A stretch of 10,126 bases of DNA, taken from Pyrobaculum sp. Lineage in GTDB: Archaea; Thermoproteota; Thermoprotei; Thermoproteales; Thermoproteaceae. This document shows, piece after piece, positions 6,540 to 10,126 of the stretch; the stretch's first letter is position 1, and the number at the start of each line of letters is the position of its first letter. The stretch is from the NCBI GenBank assembly GCA_009903905.1, contig WYEI01000174.1, positions 1 to 10,126 on the forward strand. Direction: 5' to 3'. The position numbers and the translations under genes are program-made. Under the pieces are notes generated by a model. The model did not search any database, was not told where the DNA came from, and saw only the letters and a list, made by a program, of their open reading frames with translations.

Positions 6540-7901
6540 CTACAGAGCTAAGGTATCTAGCACATCTGAGGCGTCGTAGTTCTCTAGGTTCCAGAGTATC
6601 TGTAGCGTCTTTTTCCTCGTCTCCTCCGGCATCACGTCTCTGGTAAGTTCTTCAAACTTCTCTTCCAGCTCTCTATCTGTCATGGGGTTCTTGGGGTGGC
6701 CCTTGGCGTAATCCACTCTCTCCGTGTATTTGGCGCCGCTTCTCGTGGTTATTGTAATAACGGTGGGGAAGGCTTGGGGGTACAGCTTGTCGAGCTCCGG
6801 GTCTAGGTTCACCTCCATCTTCTTCATAAGCGACAAGACGGCGGGGTTTCTGATGTCTTTGTAGTGCTGGATCTTTATGGGCCCCCACACAAGGGCGGCG
6901 GCGGTTACCCACATGATGGAGTGATCCGCGGTTTCTTTTGTGTGTGGGTTCCACTTCTCGGGGTCTTTAGGCCCTATGATCGTGTAGGCGGCCTCGTAGG
7001 TGTCTATCCTAATCTTCTCGATCTCCTCTAGTCTTACCTTTTCCCTCAGCTTCAAGGCGGCCTCCACGGCGGTTTGTGCGTGATACTCCACAGGGTAGGG
7101 CTTTATGTAGGTGTCTAATACGCGCCGCGGCGGCCTAAGCTCCTCTAGGCTTCTCAGCACTGAGAGGTCGAGGTCGCCCTGCAACAGCTGTCTGATGAAC
7201 CCCATCTCCCCTTCAAACGGCTTGTAGGGCCCGGTGAATCCGTCGCGCGCAAGCAGGGCGGCGAATACGGCGTTTCTGCTCGCGTTTGCCGCTGCTGCGC
7301 CCTTCCACATGCTCAACTCGCCTACTCTCGTCTGGCGCATCGCGGCGTGCGGCACTGCGTACAGGGCGAGGGCATGTTGCGTCTTAACGACGTCTAGGCC
7401 CATAAGCTTGGCGGCGGCCAGCGTGCTACCTATGCCCAAGAAATTCACGTGGTCCCATCCCCTCCTCCTGAGGGTGCCGCCGTCGCAGAAAGTGACGGAA
7501 GCCTCGTATCCAATAGCTATCGCCGTTATAAGGTCTGTACCCCTGGCGTCTGCGTACTCGCCCGCAGACAGTGCGGCCGCGATCAAGTCGCTTGGGTGAA
7601 GCGGCTCTTTCGACAGGTATGTGTCGTTGTAGTCGTGGTATCTGATCATGAGGCCGTTTACAAACGTGGCCCAGTCCGGCGCCACTCTGTACTGCGTCCC
7701 CATTATACGTGCCCCCTCGGAGAGGGAAAACCTAGACGCAACGCGCCTGGCGATCGCCACCGGCTCTGCTGTGTAGGCGGCAAAGGCCACCGCGACCGAG
7801 TCTATGACTCTGCGTTTAACCTCGTGCCGAGTCTCGGCGGGGACCTTGGAGAAGTCTATGGCATTTGTATATTCGGCTAAGACCTTAGTTACGCGGTCCA
7901 T
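6540..7901 (-). CDS. prpD: MmgE/PrpD family protein, probable 2-methylcitrate dehydratase
   Basis: Predicted to dehydrate 2-methylcitrate to 2-methyl-cis-aconitate in the methylcitrate cycle of propionyl-CoA breakdown. Its 453 residues are in the family range. Seen: N-terminal helical domain with RRVIDSVAVAFAAYTAEPVAIA (30-51), the conserved IRYHDYNDTYL...HPSD block (86-105), GYEASVTFCDGG and WDHVNFLG in the helical core, GAAAANASRNAVFAALLAR, and the C-terminal domain with KPYPVEYHAQTAVEAAL and TADHSIMWVTAAAL. Function rests on pairing with prpB immediately upstream; the family also includes other dehydratases and cis-aconitate decarboxylase. The ATG at 7901 lies inside prpB (17-nt overlap), so the two are coupled. 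The 3' end abuts the flavoprotein gene. Confidence 0.88.
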   Translation of the reverse strand: MDRVTKVLAEYTNAIDFSKVPAETRHEVKRRVIDSVAVAFAAYTAEPVAIARRVASRFSLSEGARIMGTQYRVAPDWATFVNGLMIRYHDYNDTYLSKEPLHPSDLIAAALSAGEYADARGTDLITAIAIGYEASVTFCDGGTLRRRGWDHVNFLGIGSTLAAAKLMGLDVVKTQHALALYAVPHAAMRQTRVGELSMWKGAAAANASRNAVFAALLARDGFTGPYKPFEGEMGFIRQLLQGDLDLSVLRSLEELRPPRRVLDTYIKPYPVEYHAQTAVEAALKLREKVRLEEIEKIRIDTYEAAYTIIGPKDPEKWNPHTKETADHSIMWVTAAALVWGPIKIQHYKDIRNPAVLSLMKKMEVNLDPELDKLYPQAFPTVITITTRSGAKYTERVDYAKGHPKNPMTDRELEEKFEELTRDVMPEETRKKTLQILWNLENYDASDVLDTLAL

Positions 7902-8820
7902 GGCCCCCCTCTTTAAGCTTGTTATAAGTATTGTCCACGGCTTTTGCTATTTCGGAATCTAGCTTTTCATAGTCGTAATACCTAATCAATTCATAGAGCT
8001 CTCGACGCGTAAACATCTTGTCAAGCCAGACGGCTTGGGTGCCCTCCTCCAGTATAGTCCTGAAGACCTCCCTGACTGCATACATGGCAACCCTCAACGC
8101 GGTGACGGGGAATATCACGAACTTGTAACCCCACTCCTCCAGCTTCTTGGCCGGTATAAGCGGAGACACTCCAAACTCCGTCATGTTGGCCAAAAGCGGA
8201 GCCTTTACCCTTCTGGCAAACTCCCTAAACTCCTCCTCGCTCCGGAGGGCCTCTGGGAATATGACGTCAGCCCCCACCTCTAGGTACAGCTGTGCCCTCT
8301 CCACGGCGTCTTCAAACCCCATCACCCCCACGGCGTCTGTCCTCGCTATGATGACGAAGTCGGGGTTCCTCCTGGCTTCCACAGCGGCTCTTATCTTCTT
8401 CGCCATCTCGTCAGGCGGGATCAAAGCCTTGCCGCTGAGGTGTCCGCACTTCTTCGGCATCACTTGGTCCTCTATCTGCACCCCCGCCGCCCCCACCGCC
8501 TCGAACTCCCTAACGGCTCTCATGACGTTGAGGGCCTCCCCGTAGCCGGTATCTATGTCCACGATGACGGGGATATCCACGGCGTCTACTATGTATTTTA
8601 CAGTCTTCACCATCTCGTCCATGGTTATGAGGCCTAGGTCGGGTAAGGCCATGGAGGCGGTTACGGCCGCCCCCGACACGTAGACCGCCTTGAACCCAAG
8701 GCTCTGCGCCATAAGCGCCGTCAAGGCGTTGAAAACCCCCGGAACCAGAACCACGCCGGGCCTACGCAACTCCTCGCGCAACGCCCTGGCTCCGTCGCCC
8801 CCCCTCTTCCTAAACAGCAT
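7885..8820 (-). CDS. prpB: Isocitrate lyase/PEP mutase superfamily, probable 2-methylisocitrate lyase
   Basis: Predicted to split 2-methylisocitrate into pyruvate and succinate, the last step of the methylcitrate cycle. Seen: PGVFNALTALMAQSLGFKAVYVSGAAV near the N-terminus, the Mg-binding VDIDTGYG, AAGVQIEDQ, the family catalytic signature KKCGH (Cys at residue 125 counted from ATG 8820), IIARTDA, and a C-terminal YYDYEKLDSEI helix. About 311 residues, matching PrpB (about 290-300) rather than the much longer true isocitrate lyases. Start: ATG 8820 sits about 24-26 nt after a TTTAAT box; an in-frame GTG at 8826 adds two residues and is the alternative. First gene of a prpB-prpD pair. Methylcitrate synthase (prpC) is not in the window. 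Confidence 0.9.
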   Translation of the reverse strand: MLFRKRGGDGARALREELRRPGVVLVPGVFNALTALMAQSLGFKAVYVSGAAVTASMALPDLGLITMDEMVKTVKYIVDAVDIPVIVDIDTGYGEALNVMRAVREFEAVGAAGVQIEDQVMPKKCGHLSGKALIPPDEMAKKIRAAVEARRNPDFVIIARTDAVGVMGFEDAVERAQLYLEVGADVIFPEALRSEEEFREFARRVKAPLLANMTEFGVSPLIPAKKLEEWGYKFVIFPVTALRVAMYAVREVFRTILEEGTQAVWLDKMFTRRELYELIRYYDYEKLDSEIAKAVDNTYNKLKEGGHGPRN

Positions 8821-8840
8821 ATCCACACAGTAAAGGCTCT

Positions 8841-8848
8841 ATTAAACT
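8841..8848 (-). promoter_or_regulatory. TATA-like promoter of prpB-prpD
   Basis: Minus strand reads AGTTTAAT, centred about 24 nt before ATG 8820, a spacing suited to a leaderless mRNA starting at that ATG. Confidence 0.5.
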
Positions 8849-8858
8849 GTTGAGCCTT

Positions 8859-8909
8859 GCGTGGAGGCTTGCCGCTCAGCCGGCTGAAAACGGCGTCACG
8901 GCTCCACGC
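8859..8909. repeat. Nested inverted repeats upstream of prpB
   Basis: GCGTGGAG (8859-8866) and its exact complement CTCCACGC (8902-8909) enclose a perfect 12-bp palindrome TCAGCCGGCTGA (8876-8887). GCTCAGC also occurs twice as a direct repeat (8875-8880 region and 8908-8914 region). The block lies just upstream of the prpB TATA box and before the TATA box of the divergent gene, a natural site for a regulator. It could alternatively be RNA structure of a small RNA on the minus strand. Confidence 0.55.
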
Positions 8910-8925
8910 TCAGCGGAGTCATCAC
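8876..8925 (-). ncRNA. Candidate C/D box sRNA
   Basis: On the minus strand: C box GTGATGA (8925-8919), a 12-nt spacer, TGGA as a non-canonical D' box (8906-8903), 3 nt, GTGACGC as a weak C' box (8899-8893), a 13-nt spacer, and D box CTGA (8879-8876). Total 50 nt, the usual length and layout of crenarchaeal 2'-O-methylation guides. The C and D boxes are canonical; D' and C' are not, and a CTGA only 5 nt after the C box is an awkward competitor. No target was verified. Confidence 0.3.
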
Positions 8926-8943
8926 CGCATTTTACGTGTAGGA

Positions 8944-8957
8944 TATATATTATAATT
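8944..8957 (+). promoter_or_regulatory. TATA box of the 8972 gene
   Basis: A 14-nt AT-only run (TATATATTATAATT) centred about 22 nt before GTG 8972. It is the strongest TATA-like tract in the window. Confidence 0.6.
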
Positions 8958-8971
8958 TTGAGGTATGAGGA

Positions 8972-9499
8972 GTGCTCACTAAGCCGTGTTTAATGCTGTT
9001 CTCCTGCCCCGGGGACGGGGGCGACACCGCGGTGTATTGGAAGGGAGCCGCCAGGCAGGCCAAGAAGGACGATGCAGTTGTCAAGCTGTTCGGCGCCTTA
9101 GACACAGCGGTTGCCTACGCCCACAAAGCCGCCAACGTTCTGCCGAGGCCGCAGGGGCGGATAATGCGCCTCATTGCCTTCTCGCTTATGGAGCTGGGCT
9201 TCTACCTGGCGACGGGGAGGGCGGAGTACCTCGACACGGCGCACGCCCTCTACCGCAGAGCGCTTAAGCTGGCCTACGCAACCGCGCCCGAGGAGCCGCT
9301 CCGTAGCTGGGTGGCCTGCGCCTCGCCGGAGTGTTCCGCCGTGGACGAGGCGAGGGTTTGGATCAGGTGGGCTGAGAGACGCGTGGTGACGCTGGAGGAG
9401 GCCGCGGCCGCCAAGCTCCTCAACCAGCTGTCTAACCTAGCCTTCGAGGTCATGAGGACGCTTCCCCACATAAAATACCGCCACAGAGACGTCAGATAA
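8972..9499 (+). CDS. Uncharacterised Ala-rich helical protein
   Basis: I do not recognise this 175-residue protein. It looks almost wholly alpha-helical and cytosolic: helices about 25-57, 62-81, 84-104, 123-139 and 141-164, with a TPR- or HEPN-like appearance (residues 65-101 include LIAFSLMELGFYLATGRAEY then ALYRRALKL). No catalytic motif stands out. Cysteines at 6, 12, 116 and 121; a short CPGDGGD segment near the N-terminus and a basic tail (KYRHRDVR). Start GTG 8972 follows GAGG and the TATA tract at 8944-8957; the in-frame ATG at 8993 is the alternative and would drop MLTKPCL. It is divergent from prpB and shares its repeat-rich control region, but no functional link follows. Codon use resembles its neighbours, supporting a real gene. 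Confidence 0.72.
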   Translation: MLTKPCLMLFSCPGDGGDTAVYWKGAARQAKKDDAVVKLFGALDTAVAYAHKAANVLPRPQGRIMRLIAFSLMELGFYLATGRAEYLDTAHALYRRALKLAYATAPEEPLRSWVACASPECSAVDEARVWIRWAERRVVTLEEAAAAKLLNQLSNLAFEVMRTLPHIKYRHRDVR

Positions 9500-9508
9500 G
9501 TTTATAAG
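9500..9508 (+). promoter_or_regulatory. TATA box preceding the candidate ncRNA
   Basis: GTTTATAAG, directly after the stop of the 8972 gene. Initiation about 26 nt downstream would fall near 9528-9531, at the start of a GC-rich foldable segment and not at an open reading frame. Confidence 0.5.
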
Positions 9509-9527
9509 TGGTTGAGTAGTTGTAGAT

Positions 9528-9590
9528 GCCCTAGGCAACACCCCTGTAGGGGGGCGTATGAGCCTGGTGGGTTACCCCGGCCAAATCCCT
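9528..9590 (+). ncRNA. Candidate structured small RNA upstream of eL38
   Basis: GC-rich segment between two AT-rich TATA boxes. CCCC-TGTA-GGGG (9541-9552) forms a perfect tetraloop hairpin; CTAGGC (9531-9536) pairs with GCCTGG (9562-9567, one G-U), leaving an internal loop of AACA on one side and nine bases on the other. A second hairpin GGG-TTA-CCC follows (9569-9577). The two-stem-plus-pocket shape recalls an H/ACA pseudouridine guide, but no clear ACA trinucleotide follows the lower stem. It could instead be an eL38 leader structure. The overlapping frame from ATG 9558 has no family-like N-terminus. Confidence 0.38.
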
Positions 9591-9591
9591 A

Positions 9592-9604
9592 AAATTTTAT
9601 ATAC
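9592..9604 (+). promoter_or_regulatory. TATA box of eL38
   Basis: AAATTTTATATAC, centred about 24-26 nt before ATG 9624. This supports ATG 9624 over the upstream in-frame ATG 9558, which lies before the promoter. Confidence 0.68.
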
Positions 9605-9623
9605 CGAGTTTTCTTGGGAGGCT

Positions 9624-9827
9624 ATGCCTAAGGAGCTCTTTTTGCTTGAGCTATGGAGGAAATACGGCGAGAAGGCTGAGGAGATCCGCGTAAAGAGGTA
9701 TCCTGAGTACGTAAAGCTGAAGGCAAGGCTTGCCGGGTATCTCTACACGATAAAACTGCCGCCCGACAAGGCGGAGCAGGTCATCGCCGAGCTCAAGGCG
9801 AAGAACATAAAGGTGGAGGAGGTCTAA
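9624..9827 (+). CDS. rpl38e: 50S ribosomal protein eL38
   Basis: Small large-subunit protein shared by eukaryotes and part of the Crenarchaeota, absent from most Euryarchaeota. The product is 67 residues from ATG 9624, matching the eukaryotic length of about 70. Seen: N-terminal MPKELFLLELWRKYGEKAEE helix, then IRVKRYPEYVKLKARLAGYL, equivalent to the eukaryotic VKIKK...VKFKVRCSRYLYTL block, then YTIKLPPDKAEQVIAELKA and the VEEV end. The in-frame ATG at 9558 would add 22 residues with no family match and would begin upstream of the TATA box, so it is rejected. Upstream of the P1 stalk gene with a 33-nt gap that carries another promoter. Confidence 0.85.
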   Translation: MPKELFLLELWRKYGEKAEEIRVKRYPEYVKLKARLAGYLYTIKLPPDKAEQVIAELKAKNIKVEEV

Positions 9828-9828
9828 A

Positions 9829-9840
9829 AATTTTTAAAGG
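9829..9840 (+). promoter_or_regulatory. TATA box of the P1 stalk gene
   Basis: AAATTTTTAAAG, immediately after the eL38 stop and centred about 26 nt before ATG 9861. It implies an independent leaderless transcript in addition to any read-through from eL38. The T run could also act as the eL38 terminator. Confidence 0.6.
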
Positions 9841-9860
9841 TCTCCTTCTCAACGCTTCTC

Positions 9861-10126
9861 ATGGAGTACATCTACGGTGCCCTGTTGCTACACTACGCAA
9901 AACAGGAGATAAACGAGGAAAACCTGGCGAAGGTGTTGCAAGCCGCCGGGCTATCCCCAGACGAGGTCAGGATCAAGACCCTCGTAGCCGCGTTGAAAGA
10001 AGTAAACATCGAGGAGGCCATTAAGTCCGCCGCATTTGCGCCTGTGGCCGCCGCCCCTGTGACCGCGGCTACGACGGCTCCCGCCGCGGCGGCTTCCGCC
10101 GCCAAGGCCGAAGAGGAGAAGAAAGA
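9861..10126 (+). CDS. rpl12: 50S ribosomal stalk protein P1 (archaeal L12), 3' end missing
   Basis: Acidic stalk protein that binds P0 (uL10) in several dimers and recruits elongation factors. 88 residues are visible and the frame is open at the window edge. Seen: N-terminal dimerisation domain [20 protein letters not shown] (1-20), [33 protein letters not shown], then an Ala/Pro/Thr-rich hinge and the start of the charged AEEEKK tail. The missing part should be about 15-25 residues ending near GLGALF-like sequence (family knowledge). ATG 9861 is set by the conserved MEYIY start and the TATA box 26 nt upstream. Confidence 0.95.
   Translation, partial: MEYIYGALLLHYAKQEINEENLAKVLQAAGLSPDEVRIKTLVAALKEVNIEEAIKSAAFAPVAAAPVTAATTAPAAAASAAKAEEEKK

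Noticed and set aside
8876..8913. CRISPR-like repeats based on GCTCAGC and GTGGAG copies
   Set aside because: Only two short copies, no regular repeat-spacer unit and no cas genes nearby.
9528..9590. tRNA gene upstream of eL38
   Set aside because: No GGTTCRANTCC T-arm, no acceptor pairing and no anticodon-arm arrangement; the fold is one long hairpin plus a small one.
9558..9623. N-terminal extension of eL38 from ATG 9558
   Set aside because: It precedes the TATA box at 9592-9604 and the extra 22 residues do not resemble eL38; ATG 9624 gives the family length.

Overview
The window reads as a chromosomal segment of a hyperthermophilic crenarchaeon, most likely Pyrobaculum or a close Thermoproteales relative (inference from protein family content, not from a search). 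Evidence: archaeal-type ribosomal proteins uS19, uS17, eL38 and the P1 stalk protein; an archaeal class II GAPDH paired with PGK; a short crenarchaeal XPF nuclease; frequent GTG starts; tightly overlapping genes; and AT-rich TATA boxes about 24-30 nt before several start codons, which implies leaderless mRNAs. No mobile element, CRISPR array, rRNA or tRNA was seen.

Layout. (1) 1-2568, plus strand: 3' part of pgk, gap and a UspA-fold protein, each overlapping the next by 4-8 nt, a triose-phosphate operon with a small stress-fold protein. (2) 2569-2799: a 231-nt gap with no intact gene, perhaps holding a decayed minus-strand reading frame, then the promoter of a short GH1 glycosidase (2800-3879). 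(3) 3872-5432, minus strand: uS19, uS17 and the XPF nuclease in one operon, so translation and DNA-repair genes are coupled. (4) 5433-5570: a divergent promoter region. (5) 5571-6539, plus: a thioredoxin-reductase-like flavoprotein whose NAD(P)H-binding motif is eroded. (6) 6540-8820, minus: prpD and prpB homologues overlapping by 17 nt, suggesting a methylcitrate-cycle (propionate) operon. (7) 8827-8971: a divergent regulatory region rich in inverted repeats, with a possible C/D box sRNA on the minus strand. (8) 8972-9499, plus: an unrecognised alpha-helical protein. (9) 9500-9623: a strong TATA box followed by a GC-rich foldable segment (candidate ncRNA), then a second TATA box for eL38 (9624-9827). 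(10) 9861 to the end: the P1 stalk protein, cut by the window edge.

Functionally this is mainly core genome: lower gluconeogenesis/glycolysis, ribosome, repair, redox and propionate metabolism. The less ordinary points are the flavoprotein without a recognisable nicotinamide site, the compact GH1 enzyme with an altered nucleophile motif, the candidate small RNAs in the promoter gaps, and two convergent gene pairs with no room for terminators. I did not find a convincing new multi-gene system.
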